From Actinokineospora pegani (lineage in GTDB: Bacteria; Actinomycetota; Actinomycetes; Mycobacteriales; Pseudonocardiaceae), in contig NZ_WHOL01000126.1 of NCBI RefSeq assembly GCF_009745975.1, positions 92,423 to 156,422 on the forward strand: a stretch of 64,000 nucleotides of DNA, read 5' to 3'. The position numbers and the translations under genes were made by a program. Of the stretch, positions 41,333 to 50,153 are shown piece by piece; the first letter of the stretch is position 1, and every line of letters starts with the position of its first letter. The notes under the pieces are model-generated. The model saw only the letters and a list, made by a program, of their open reading frames with translations, ran no database searches and was not told where the DNA came from.

Positions 41333-41551
41333 TCAGTCCCGGGGAGCCAGTTCCCCACCGTCCGCGTCGGTGATCGTGATGGCCGCGGCCGGGCACGAGT
41401 CGGCGATGTCGAGCAGCGACTCGTCGGGGTCGGCCGTGGGGGTGAGCGGCCTGGCCTTGGGGCCGTCGAGGGTGAAGGCGTCGGGGCGGGCGCCCGCGCA
41501 CATGCCCGAGCCCAGGCAGGCGGCGGCGTCGACGTTGATCGTCCAGGTCAT
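41333..41551 (-). CDS. [3Fe-4S]-type ferredoxin, P450 partner
   Basis: A 72-residue ferredoxin with three cluster Cys residues, two in ACLGSGMC and one in DSCPAAAI. The position of the fourth Cys of a 4Fe cluster is taken by Ala/Gly, as in 3Fe-4S ferredoxins that feed actinobacterial P450s. It begins 2 bases after the P450 stop and is certainly in the same operon. Confidence 0.94.
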   Translation of the reverse strand: MTWTINVDAAACLGSGMCAGARPDAFTLDGPKARPLTPTADPDESLLDIADSCPAAAITITDADGGELAPRD

Positions 41552-41553
41552 GG

Positions 41554-42735
41554 TCACCACCGCACCATCATCCGGCGCGGCCCGCGCACCAGCATCTGGG
41601 TCTTCCACCGCGGGGCCTCGGCCTCGCGCAGGCCGGGCAGGCGGGCGGCGAGGCCGCGCAGGGCCTCCTGCAGCTCGAGCCGGGCCAGCGGCGCGCCGAG
41701 GCAGTGGTGCACGCCGTGGCCGAAGCCCAGGTGGGAGGTCTCCTCGCGGTCGAAGCGCAACTCGTCGGCGCAGGCGAAGCGGGCGTCGTCGTGGTTTGCC
41801 GAGGCGATCGAGACCAGGACGGGCTCGCCCGCGCGGACGGTGACCGAGCCGACCTCGACGTCCTCGGTGGCGTAGCGGGGGAAGGCGCCGCCCGCGCCGA
41901 GCGCCACGAAGCGCATCAGCTCCTCGACGGCGGGGACCACCTCCTCCTGGTCGGCCACCAGCGCGGCCCACCGCTCGGGGTGGGCGAGCAGCACGTGCAC
42001 GAAGTTGGGGATCTGGGTCGCGGTCGTCTCGTGGCCCGCGACGAGCACGCCGACGCACAGGTCGACCAGCTCCAGCTCGGTGAGCCGCTCGGTGTTCTCG
42101 GCGCGCGCGGCGATCAGCGCGCTCATCAGGTCGTCGCGCGGCTCGGCGCGGCGCAGGCGGACCAGGTCGCCCATGTACTCGCGCAGCTCCCCGTGGTTGG
42201 CGCCGAACTCCTCCTCGGTCAGCGACGAGGTCGACAGCAGCGCGTCGCTCCACACCCGGAAGCGGTGGCGGTCCTCGGCGGGGACGCCGAGCAGCTCGCA
42301 GATGACCTGGACCGGCAGCGGCAGCGCGAAGGCGTCGACGAGGTCGACCGGCCCGCCCGCGGCCCGCATGGCGTCGATGAGCCCGCCGGTGATCTCGCGC
42401 ACCCACGGGCGCAGCTTCTCCACCCGCCGCACGGTGAACGCGCCCGCCACGAGCACCCGCAGCCGGGTGTGGTCCGGCGGGTCCATCGCGAGGATGCCGC
42501 CGGGACGGCGGTAGGGGCTGCTGCGGGGCTCGTCCCGCGCCGCGGCCATGGCCCGGCTGAACCGGCGGTCGCCCAGCACCAGCCGCACGTCCTCGTACCG
42601 GGTGGCCAGCCAGGCGGGCTCGCCGAAGGGCAGCCGCACCCGGAGCATCCCGGGCGCCTCCCGCGCCTCGCGGTAGCGCGGGGACAGCTCGATGCCCTCC
42701 GCCTCGTTGAACGGGTAGGTCTGCACGCTCGTCAA
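41554..42735 (-). CDS. Cytochrome P450
   Basis: A 393-residue soluble bacterial P450. The I-helix oxygen motif is GVLVAGHETTAT, the ExxR motif lies in EELMRF and the heme loop is FGHGVHHCLGAPLARLE, with the Cys ligand. It presumably receives electrons through the adjacent ferredoxin. Substrate unknown; the HGVHHCLGAPLARLE type occurs in CYP105/107-like enzymes, but this is not a family assignment. The best start is TTG 42735, seven bases after GAGGGG. Confidence 0.95.
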   Translation of the reverse strand: MTSVQTYPFNEAEGIELSPRYREAREAPGMLRVRLPFGEPAWLATRYEDVRLVLGDRRFSRAMAAARDEPRSSPYRRPGGILAMDPPDHTRLRVLVAGAFTVRRVEKLRPWVREITGGLIDAMRAAGGPVDLVDAFALPLPVQVICELLGVPAEDRHRFRVWSDALLSTSSLTEEEFGANHGELREYMGDLVRLRRAEPRDDLMSALIAARAENTERLTELELVDLCVGVLVAGHETTATQIPNFVHVLLAHPERWAALVADQEEVVPAVEELMRFVALGAGGAFPRYATEDVEVGSVTVRAGEPVLVSIASANHDDARFACADELRFDREETSHLGFGHGVHHCLGAPLARLELQEALRGLAARLPGLREAEAPRWKTQMLVRGPRRMMVRW

Positions 42736-42853
42736 CGCAAGTCCCCTCGGCAGCGTCCGGCGTCGGTGGGGCGCCTGCCGACAAAGGTAGGACGAAGGAT
42801 GCTCAGCGTCAACGCCCGAACACGGCAAGTGACAGTGTGGACGGTGCGGCAGG

Positions 42854-43477
42854 ATGGCCCGGGTGAAGTGGAACCGCGCAGTGCACCACGTCGAACACCT
42901 GGCCTCGGCGTGCGCCGGGATGGCCGCCAAGCCCGCGACGATCTTCCCGCTGCGGGTGGTCGGGCTGTGGGTGGCGGGCGGGCTGCTGGGCCCGGCCGCC
43001 GACGACGTGGACTCCGCGCTGGTGGCCCTCGAGGTCGACCTGCCCGCCGAGGAGGTGCCGTGGCTGGTGGAGCCCGCGGGCGCCACGCACTGGGGCAACG
43101 CGGTGAAGCTGGCCCAGTCGCCGCTGGCGGTCCGCTGGCGCTCCGCGCACGCCCCGGTCTGGAACCACATCCTGGAACGGCCCGCTCGTGTGTGGACTGT
43201 CACCGACGGCCTGGACGAGGACGCGCTCGCCGCGCTGCGGGCAGGCGACGGCGAGCGCGTCCGCGCGCCCGCCCCGGCCGACCGGGACGCGCGCATGGCC
43301 GCTGAGCTGCGGATCAGCCACGCCGCGCTGGTCGAGCGCACCGCCGCCTACCAGGACCGGAGGTGGCGGCCGGGCAAGCTGGAGCCGGTCGCCGACGCCC
43401 TCTGGCAGGCGTCCGCCGGGTACCTCGATGTGCTGAGCGTGACCAAAACCGGAGAAAGTTGGGCCAAACAGGTGTAA
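42854..43477 (+). CDS. Conserved actinobacterial protein, DUF7711-like
   Basis: A 207-residue soluble protein with KWNRAVHHVEHLASACAG at the start and VRWRSAHAPVWNHILERPAR in the middle, a pattern I associate with actinobacterial DUF7711 proteins of unknown function. No catalytic motif is obvious. It is divergent from the P450 gene by 118 bases. The next gene is a 39-codon ORF. Confidence 0.72.
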   Translation: MARVKWNRAVHHVEHLASACAGMAAKPATIFPLRVVGLWVAGGLLGPAADDVDSALVALEVDLPAEEVPWLVEPAGATHWGNAVKLAQSPLAVRWRSAHAPVWNHILERPARVWTVTDGLDEDALAALRAGDGERVRAPAPADRDARMAAELRISHAALVERTAAYQDRRWRPGKLEPVADALWQASAGYLDVLSVTKTGESWAKQV

Positions 43478-43530
43478 ACCCTGGTCAGAGCGGCTATCCG
43501 CGCCGGTCAAGACCACCCCGAGGAGGACCC

Positions 43531-43650
43531 GTGCCCAAGACCGCCGATCCGAACCCGATCTACACCGCGCTCGCCCGGGAGCAGGGCGTGACCCCGGTGC
43601 CCGAGCAGCAGCCCAAGACCGAGGACAAGCCCGCCTCCACGTCCGAGTAG
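43531..43650 (+). CDS. 39-residue Pro/Lys-rich microprotein
   Basis: GTG at 43531 is preceded by an ideal AGGAGGA at 43521-43527. It encodes a 39-residue protein (VPKTADPNPIYTALAREQ, then VTPVPEQQPKTEDKPAS). The N-terminal half may form a short helix; the tail is disordered and highly charged. I recognise no family. The strong ribosome site and codon bias argue that it is real. Confidence 0.7.
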   Translation: MPKTADPNPIYTALAREQGVTPVPEQQPKTEDKPASTSE

Positions 43651-43662
43651 CGGGCAGCGGGG

Positions 43663-45558
43663 CTACCGCCCCCGGAACACCTCCACCGCTCGCCGCACGG
43701 CCGGGTGCCCGAACACACCCGCGACGTCCAGCGGCAGCGGGATGCGCCAGTTGGGGTACTGGTCGACAGTGCCCGGCAGGTTGGGCTGGCGCTCCTCCCC
43801 GATGAGGTCCTGCGGCGCGGCGAACACCAGCGCGCAGGGCGTCCTGGCGAGCAGCACGTGCAGCGCGTCGACCACGTCGGGCAGCGGCGCGTCCGCCGCG
43901 ACCAGTCCCTCGGAGACCAGCAGCGCCACGATCTCGTCCCGCTCGGCGGCGGCGCGCGCCCGCTCCCCCTCCGGGTCCGACAGCAGTCCCCGCTCGGCGC
44001 GGACGCGGACGTGGTCGCCGGTGAGGAAGCCCAGGGCGGTGGGCAGGTCGTGGGTGGACACGCTCGCGGCGGCCTGGGCCGACCACCGCGCGGGCGGGCG
44101 CGGGCTGCCGTCGTCGTCGCGCTCGAACCAGGCCACCGAGCAGCTCAGCACGCCGCGCTCGCGCAGGGTCGCGGTGACCGCGTCGGGCACCGTCCCCAGG
44201 TCCTCGCCGATCACGACCGCCCCGGCCCGGTGCGCCTCCAGCAGCAGCACGCCCAGCATCGCCTCGGCGTCGTAGTGCACGTAGGTGCCCTTGTCCGCCG
44301 CGCCGCCCGGCGGGATCCACCACAGCCGCCACAGCCCGGCCACGTGGTCGACCCGGATGCCGTCGCCGTGGGCGAGCACGGCGCGGATCATGTCGCGGAA
44401 GGGCAGGTAGCCCGCGGCGGCGAGCCGGTCCGGGCGGAACGGCGGCAGCACCCAGTCCTGGCCCAGCGGGCTGAACGCGTCCGGCGGCGCGCCCACGGTG
44501 ACCTCGGTGGCCAGCACGTCGCGCAGCGACCACGCGTCGGCGCCGCTGGGGGTCACTCCGACCGGCAGGTCGTGCACCACGCCGACGGCCAGGTCGGCCG
44601 CGGCCGCGTGCACCCCGTCGAGCTGGCACGCGCACAGCCCCTGCACCCAGACGTGGAACGCGACCCGGTCGGCCAGCTCGCCGCGGGCGGCGCGGACCTC
44701 GGCGGAACCGGGGTGGCGCAGCGGTGCGGGCCAGTCGCGCCAGTCGGGCCCGTGCACCTCGGCGAGCGCGGCGAAGGTGGCGTAGTCCAGCAGGCCGGGC
44801 TCGACGGCGGCCAGGTCGACCGGCGGGGCCAGCAGCGCCAGCGCGGCGGACTTGGCCCGCCACACCGCGTCGTGGTCGATCAGCTCGGTCGCGTCCGGGC
44901 GCAGGGCCAGCACCTCGGCGCGGGTGGCCTCGTCGGCGGTGGCGAACTCGGGCGTCGCGGTGACGGACAGGTGCACCGGGTTCAGGAAGCGCCTGCTCGA
45001 GGGCGAGTAGGGCGAGCGCTGCACCGGGTGCACCAGGTTGGGCGCGGCGACCGGGCTGACCAGCACCGCCCCGCCCGCGTCGGCGGCGGTGCCCTCGACG
45101 AAGGCGCGCAGGTCGGCGTAGTCGCCGATGCCCCAGGAGTCGGGGGTGTGCAGGGCGTAGAGCTGGGTCATCCAGCCCCAGGTCCGCGGGGCGGGCGGCA
45201 GCGCGGCGGGGGCGACCGCCAGCGGCGTCTCCCGGTCGCCGACGCGCAGCGTGTGCCAGCCCAGCGGCAGGTCGGCGGGCAGCGCCCCGTCGACGGCGAC
45301 CTCACCGCCGTCCTCCAGCAGCACCGTGCCCGCCCCGACCCGCACCCGGTCGCCTCGCCGCACCACCGTGGGCACCGGCCGCTCGCATGGAGCAGCCAGT
45401 GCGGCGGCGACGGCCTCCGGCGTGCTCGCGTCCACGCCCAACTGCGCCAGGACCGCCACGACCACCTCGGCGCTGACCTCGACCTGCTCGCGGTCGCCGT
45501 TCTCGTACTCCGTCGCCACGCCGTGCGCGGCGGCCAACGCCGCCAGTTGCCCGTCCAC
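43663..45558 (-). CDS. malQ: 4-alpha-glucanotransferase (MalQ)
   Basis: A 631-residue GH77 amylomaltase. Following a beta-rich N-terminal domain are AAPNLVHPVQRSPYSPSSRR (acceptor loop), nucleophile-region DGIRVDHVAGLWRLWWIPPG, acid/base-region VVIGEDLGTVPDAV and STHDLPT. It transfers 1,4-glucan chains in maltodextrin and glycogen metabolism. It starts at GTG 45558 with GAGAGGG upstream. The GH65 phosphorylase 13 kb away is functionally related. Confidence 0.97.
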   Translation of the reverse strand: MDGQLAALAAAHGVATEYENGDREQVEVSAEVVVAVLAQLGVDASTPEAVAAALAAPCERPVPTVVRRGDRVRVGAGTVLLEDGGEVAVDGALPADLPLGWHTLRVGDRETPLAVAPAALPPAPRTWGWMTQLYALHTPDSWGIGDYADLRAFVEGTAADAGGAVLVSPVAAPNLVHPVQRSPYSPSSRRFLNPVHLSVTATPEFATADEATRAEVLALRPDATELIDHDAVWRAKSAALALLAPPVDLAAVEPGLLDYATFAALAEVHGPDWRDWPAPLRHPGSAEVRAARGELADRVAFHVWVQGLCACQLDGVHAAAADLAVGVVHDLPVGVTPSGADAWSLRDVLATEVTVGAPPDAFSPLGQDWVLPPFRPDRLAAAGYLPFRDMIRAVLAHGDGIRVDHVAGLWRLWWIPPGGAADKGTYVHYDAEAMLGVLLLEAHRAGAVVIGEDLGTVPDAVTATLRERGVLSCSVAWFERDDDGSPRPPARWSAQAAASVSTHDLPTALGFLTGDHVRVRAERGLLSDPEGERARAAAERDEIVALLVSEGLVAADAPLPDVVDALHVLLARTPCALVFAAPQDLIGEERQPNLPGTVDQYPNWRIPLPLDVAGVFGHPAVRRAVEVFRGR

Positions 45559-45574
45559 CAGAGCCCTCTCGTGC

Positions 45575-46957
45575 CTATCCGAGCGGTGCGCGCTCGGCCG
45601 CGTGCGCGATGCCGCGCGCCATCAGCCCGAACACGACGTCGTGCGCGGGTTTGTTCGCGTACCAGTACAGCGTGCCCGCCACCCCGTCCGGCTGGTAGGT
45701 GACCGTCTGCTCCAGCACGCTCTCGTCCGCGGCGGGACCGGGCCGGGCGCGCAGGGTCAGCCACGCCTTGCCGGGCAGCCGCATGTCCGCGCGCAGCACC
45801 AGCACCCGCCGCTCGTCGTCGCGCTCGACCACGGTCCAGGAGTCGACGCTGTCGCCCTCGGCCAGCCGCTCGGGCCTGCCCCGGTGCAGGCCGACGCCGC
45901 CGATGACGTGGTCGATGGCACCGCGCAGGGCCCACGCGCCGGGGATGGTGTGCCACCCGGCGGCGCCGCCGATGTCGGTGATGACCCGCCACAGCCCGGT
46001 GTCGGTGCTGGCGCTGGCGACCTCGCGGTGGTCGGTGCGCAGACCGGGCGCGATGCTCGGCGGGGCCTCCGGCGCGGGCAGCCCGAGCGCCGCGCGCAGC
46101 GCCTGGTCGACGCTGGTCGCCCCACCGGGTGGCGGCGCGGCGACGGCGGCCGGGTCGGGGACCAGGTCGTGGCGCAGCGACTCCAGCAGCGCCCGCACCA
46201 GCGGCGCGGGCAGCGGGCTGAACACCGAGACGGCGGTGGCGGTGGGCCCGTCGGGCAGCGGCGGGATGGGGACCGGCACCCGCCTGCGCAGGCGGGCCAC
46301 CCTGGCGTAGCGCTGCACCAGGTCCAGGTAGGTCACCGTCTCCGGCCCCGCCAGCTCGACGGTCTCGTTCCTCGGCGCGGCGCCCGCCGCGGCCACGAGG
46401 TGGTGCAGCACGTCGTCCAGCGCCACCGGCCTGCTCCGGTTGTCCATCCACGGCGGCGCCAACAGCACCGGCGCCGCCCGGCTGGCCCGGGCGAGCAGGT
46501 CCAGGCTGGCCGACCCGGCCCCGATGATCATCGATGCCTGGAGCACGAGCGCGGGCACCGGCGCGCGCAGGAACACATCGCCCACCCCCGCCCGGGAGGC
46601 CAGGTGCGCGGAGACGTCGTCACCGCCGGGCCGCGGCCCGCCCAGGTACACGACCTGCCGCACCCCCGCCTCGACGGCGGCCTTGGCGACCACCCTGGCG
46701 ATCTCGTCGTCCACCGAGACGAAGTCGTCGCCCGCCATCGAGTGCACCAGGTGGTAGACCACGTCGACACCGGCCACCGCCGCCGCGACCGCCACCGGGA
46801 CGCGCGCGTCGCCGCGCAGGACGGTCACACCGCCCGGCACGTCCTCGGGGTCCAGCGAGCGCCCCATCGCCCTGACCCCGTGTCCCGCTCCCACCAGCGC
46901 CGCCACCAGCGGCCGTCCGATGTAGCCGCCCGCGCCGATGACCAGACAGGTGCTCAC
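45575..46957 (-). CDS. NAD(P)-binding epimerase-like domain plus DUF2867
   Basis: A 460-residue two-domain protein. Residues 1-290 form an atypical SDR/NmrA-like Rossmann domain (CLVIGAGGYIGRPLVAALV; VVYHLVHSMAGDDF). Residues 300-460 are a DUF2867 beta domain of SRPBCC type (VSTDTGLWRVITDIGGAAG-like region to LYWYANKPAHDVVFG). This fusion is common in bacteria, role unknown; some are called DUF2867-containing oxidoreductases. GTG 46957 is the chosen start. It ends 16 bases before malQ, so the two may be co-transcribed. Confidence 0.9.
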   Translation of the reverse strand: MSTCLVIGAGGYIGRPLVAALVGAGHGVRAMGRSLDPEDVPGGVTVLRGDARVPVAVAAAVAGVDVVYHLVHSMAGDDFVSVDDEIARVVAKAAVEAGVRQVVYLGGPRPGGDDVSAHLASRAGVGDVFLRAPVPALVLQASMIIGAGSASLDLLARASRAAPVLLAPPWMDNRSRPVALDDVLHHLVAAAGAAPRNETVELAGPETVTYLDLVQRYARVARLRRRVPVPIPPLPDGPTATAVSVFSPLPAPLVRALLESLRHDLVPDPAAVAAPPPGGATSVDQALRAALGLPAPEAPPSIAPGLRTDHREVASASTDTGLWRVITDIGGAAGWHTIPGAWALRGAIDHVIGGVGLHRGRPERLAEGDSVDSWTVVERDDERRVLVLRADMRLPGKAWLTLRARPGPAADESVLEQTVTYQPDGVAGTLYWYANKPAHDVVFGLMARGIAHAAERAPLG

Positions 46958-47115
46958 CACGCCCACTATCCCAGTGCCGCACCGGATCCGCTGAGTTCGC
47001 TCGACCCGCGACGAGGCGCGACGTCCACACGCCCCCACCACCCGCGAGTCACCGAACCCCACCGCGACACGCCGTCCGACACCAGGTCACCGACCGAGCG
47101 GTGTCAAGAAAGGTG

Positions 47116-47631
47116 TCACGCGGGTTCCGGGTGTCCCGCGGCCAGCCAGCGCGCGACCAGTTCCGGGTCGCGCCGCTCCAACTCGGCCAGGCACGACGCG
47201 CGCACGCGCAGCGCGGCCGCCGCCTCGGCCGCGTCGTGGGCCCGCTCGAGCCGGGCGGCGGCATCGTCCCAGCGACCGCGCAGTTGATCGGTGTCGAGGA
47301 AGCGGTCACGCAGCCACAGCAGGGGCGCGCCGGTGAAGGCCAGGGCGGCGAGGACGTGCATGGCGGCGGAGTCGAGCAGCAGCACCAGCCCGACCACGGC
47401 GACGATCACCGCGAGCAGCCCCGCCAGCACCGGCAGCGGCGGCAGCCGCACGCCGGTCAGGTCCGCGCAGCCCAGGCACAGCGCGACCGCCAGGCAGGAG
47501 GCCGTCACCGCGATCATCGCCAGCGACGCCGTGCCCAGCAGCACCACGCCCGCGCCGAGTCCGATCGACCCGACCAGGGCGGCCACGCCCAGCCAGGCGC
47601 GCCGGTACCACCGGCGCGAGATCCTCACCAT
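47116..47631 (-). CDS. Membrane protein with charged cytosolic C-terminus
   Basis: A 171-residue protein with four membrane helices in its first 100 residues and a 70-residue charged helical tail (DDAAARLERAHDAAEAAAAL) that is probably a coiled coil. Not recognised. AAGGAGAGG precedes the ATG at 47631. Confidence 0.75.
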   Translation of the reverse strand: MVRISRRWYRRAWLGVAALVGSIGLGAGVVLLGTASLAMIAVTASCLAVALCLGCADLTGVRLPPLPVLAGLLAVIVAVVGLVLLLDSAAMHVLAALAFTGAPLLWLRDRFLDTDQLRGRWDDAAARLERAHDAAEAAAALRVRASCLAELERRDPELVARWLAAGHPEPA

Positions 47632-47815
47632 CACCAGGGCCTCTCCTTCCACAAAGTCCTGCTCGACACTGTGAGCTTCCACCGGGCGGCGTCGGCAAAC
47701 CGCTGGCGTGGTGCGCTCATCGGGGGAAACCGGGCGGCCGGTTGCTTGCTGTGGGGCAAACGTGCTTTATGCTGCCGGTAACCGCCGCTCCACCGTCCCA
47801 GGAACCGAGGCCGTC

Positions 47816-48232
47816 ATGGCTGCTGCCGCCCGTCCGGTCGGGCTCCCCGGTCCCCGGGGGCCCGGGTCGGCAGGGGTGACCGTGGGGGTGAGCGCGGTCA
47901 GCCGCTGGGCGGTGCTGGTGCGCGTCGAGGGTGAGGTCGACCTCGGGTCCGCGCGGACGCTCGAGGCCCGGCTCGGCCAGGCCCTGGAGACCCCCGACGT
48001 GCTCGCCGTGGTCGTCGACCTGTCCGGGGTCGGGTTCCTGGCCGCCGCGGGGTTGTCGGCGCTCGTGCGGGTGGCCGAGCGGGCGGAGTCGATGGCGGTG
48101 CGGCTGCACCTGGTCGCCGAGCACCGGGCCGTGCTGCGGCCGCTGGAGGTCACCGGCCTGCGCCCGAGGTTCCGGCTGCACGCCGACGCGGCGGACGCGC
48201 TGACGCGCTACGAGTCGGCCAGCTCCCGGTAG
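47816..48232 (+). CDS. STAS-domain anti-sigma factor antagonist
   Basis: A 138-residue STAS protein. The phosphorylation-site region is VVVDLSGVGFLAAAGLSALV, where the usual Ser before Ala-Gly is Ala (AAAGLSAL). Thus either Ser in GLS is used or the protein cannot be phosphorylated and would be constitutively active. Its 3' end overlaps the antiporter gene by 25 bases on the opposite strand. Confidence 0.9.
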   Translation: MAAAARPVGLPGPRGPGSAGVTVGVSAVSRWAVLVRVEGEVDLGSARTLEARLGQALETPDVLAVVVDLSGVGFLAAAGLSALVRVAERAESMAVRLHLVAEHRAVLRPLEVTGLRPRFRLHADAADALTRYESASSR

Positions 48233-49497
48233 GGCGTCCGGAACCCGTCCACCACCAGCGCCTTGAGGTGCGCGCGCTTGCGCACGGCGATGACGATGGC
48301 GGCGAGGACGTACACACCGGACAGCACCAGCAGCTCGATCCCCTTGATCGAGGCGGGCAGCACCGCGGCGAGGACGAACTGGGCGACGAACATCCCGAAG
48401 AGCACCACCGCGGCGCGGACGGTGATCGTCAGGCTCAGCAGCAGGGTCACCGCGAACAGCGATTGCGCGGCGGTGAGCAGCAGCTCCTCGCGCTGCGGGC
48501 CGTCCAGCGGCAGCCCGGACAGCCTCCCGGCGGAGATCGCGAACACGATCGGCAGCGTGCCGACCAGCAGCGTCCACTGGTTGACCTTGGACGAGACCAG
48601 GGTGGCCAGCGCGTCGGTGGTCTTGAGCCGCCACGCGTACAGGCTCGCCACCAGCAGCTCGGGGGCCTCGGAGGCCAGCGGGGCCACCCACTGCACCAGG
48701 AAGAACTGGCTGACGCCCAGCTCGGTCCCCGTCTCCACCAACGCGTGCGCGAAGTTCTCCGCGACCAGGAGGATCACCGCGGCGGCGAAGGCGAACAGGC
48801 CCACGCACCACCAGCGGCGGCGGCGCTTGGCCTGGTTGCCCAGCACCGCGGACACGCCCTGCAGGTCCGGGTCGCCCGCGGGGGCCCGGGCCACGCGCAC
48901 CGCGTAGAGCAGGAAGATGCCGACGAGCACGGCCGTGTCGACCAGGGTGACCGAGTTCCGCAGCGGCAGGGTCAGCGAGTAGAGGGTCGCCAGGGCCAGG
49001 AAGGCCAGCGGGACGGCGTCGGTCCGGGCCAGGGTGATCGCGGTGGGTCCTTTGTGGCCGCTGCCGCGCAGCCGCCAGGCGGCGATGAACACGACCACGG
49101 CCCAGCCGACGCCGACGAGTATCCGGTTCGCCCCGGTCATGTTCGCCAGCGCCAGCCCGCACGAGGACTCCGTGCCGGGGGCGGCGTCCGGGGGCAGGCA
49201 GGCGGGCCCGTGCTCGGCGAACGCGGCGCCGCCCTCGGCGGTGAACACGAAGTCCACCGCGTACTCCGGCAGCACCGCGATCAGCGCCAGGGCGGTGATC
49301 GCCAGTCCCGGGGAGATGTCGAGCTGGATGGCCTCGGCCACCCAGCTCAGCACGAACGCCGCGCCGACGACCGCGACGCCGAACAGCGCCGCGTCGACCG
49401 GGGGCGAGGTGTGGGACCCGGCGACGCCCAGCACGACGCCGGGCACGGTGACGGCGATGGCCGCCCACAGCGCGATCGCGGCCCGGGTGAACACCAC
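48208..49497 (-). CDS. Sodium/calcium exchanger-superfamily antiporter
   Basis: A 429-residue protein of about 11 membrane helices. The two CaCA alpha repeats appear as ALALIAVLPEYAVDF with ANMTGANRILVG, and VAPLASEAPELLVASLY with SSKVNQWTLLVGT. The acidic residues in PEYAVD and SEAPEL are the ion-binding candidates. A long extracellular loop with two Cys (HGPACLPPD; ESSCGLA) lies between helices. It likely exports Ca2+ or another cation in exchange for H+ or Na+. The gene lies 23 bases after a stress-type membrane gene. Confidence 0.9.
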   Translation of the reverse strand: MVFTRAAIALWAAIAVTVPGVVLGVAGSHTSPPVDAALFGVAVVGAAFVLSWVAEAIQLDISPGLAITALALIAVLPEYAVDFVFTAEGGAAFAEHGPACLPPDAAPGTESSCGLALANMTGANRILVGVGWAVVVFIAAWRLRGSGHKGPTAITLARTDAVPLAFLALATLYSLTLPLRNSVTLVDTAVLVGIFLLYAVRVARAPAGDPDLQGVSAVLGNQAKRRRRWWCVGLFAFAAAVILLVAENFAHALVETGTELGVSQFFLVQWVAPLASEAPELLVASLYAWRLKTTDALATLVSSKVNQWTLLVGTLPIVFAISAGRLSGLPLDGPQREELLLTAAQSLFAVTLLLSLTITVRAAVVLFGMFVAQFVLAAVLPASIKGIELLVLSGVYVLAAIVIAVRKRAHLKALVVDGFRTPYRELADS

Positions 49498-49520
49498 GGG
49501 CCGCGATCGCGTAGGCGCGC

Positions 49521-50084
49521 TCAGCGCTTCTCCGGCAGGATCGGTCGCTCGACCGCGCCGCGCTTCTCCTGCACGGGCACGGGGATCTGGTCGTCACCCG
49601 GCTGGACCGCCTTGAACCGCGCCGGGGTCGTGGGGTCGTTGGTGATCACCGGCTCGTGCCGCACCGGCACGTCCGGGTTGGGCGCCACGACGGCGTCGGG
49701 GACGGGCTGGTTCTCCTCGCGGCTCTCGTAGCGCTGCTTGGTCAGGCTCTCCGCGTCGATGCGGTCGCGCATCCGGTTGAGCACCCGGATGGTGACCGCG
49801 TGCGCGATCGCCAGGAGCACCAGCACGACGCCCAGCTTGAGCACCACGGCCTGCAGCGGCGCGGACCCGCCGAGGTCGATCACCGACACCAGCGCCAGCA
49901 GGCCGAGCACCGCGAAGTGGAACAGCACCGACACCAGCCGGGCCATCGACTGCGCCGATTCCTTGTCGTCACCGTAGGAGTCCGTGAGGTAGCGCAAACC
50001 GCTGCGGTAGATGATCTGCCCATCCACCACCACCAGCGCCACTCCGAGGATCAGGAACATCACATACGCGCCGTCGTCCACCAC
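49521..50084 (-). CDS. Three-helix membrane protein with Pro-rich tail
   Basis: A 187-residue protein: three membrane helices in residues 1-105, then a Pro-rich disordered cytosolic tail. Family not recognised, though resembling uncharacterised actinobacterial stress membrane proteins. It is first in an operon with the antiporter and follows a strong SigB/SigF-like promoter. Confidence 0.78.
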   Translation of the reverse strand: MVDDGAYVMFLILGVALVVVDGQIIYRSGLRYLTDSYGDDKESAQSMARLVSVLFHFAVLGLLALVSVIDLGGSAPLQAVVLKLGVVLVLLAIAHAVTIRVLNRMRDRIDAESLTKQRYESREENQPVPDAVVAPNPDVPVRHEPVITNDPTTPARFKAVQPGDDQIPVPVQEKRGAVERPILPEKR

Positions 50085-50122
50085 CCGCTCCTTCCGCCCG
50101 GCCGTTCGTATCCACGTGTGGG

Positions 50123-50147
50123 GTACCCCCCGTGACGGAAGCGAAAC
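50123..50147 (-). promoter_or_regulatory. SigB/SigF-like promoter
   Basis: On the minus strand, GTTT (50147-50144), 15 bases, GGGTAC (50128-50123). It ends 38 bases before the ATG of the membrane protein at 50084. Spacing and boxes are identical to the promoter of the STAS gene at 27503. Confidence 0.6.
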
Positions 50148-50153
50148 GGGGTG

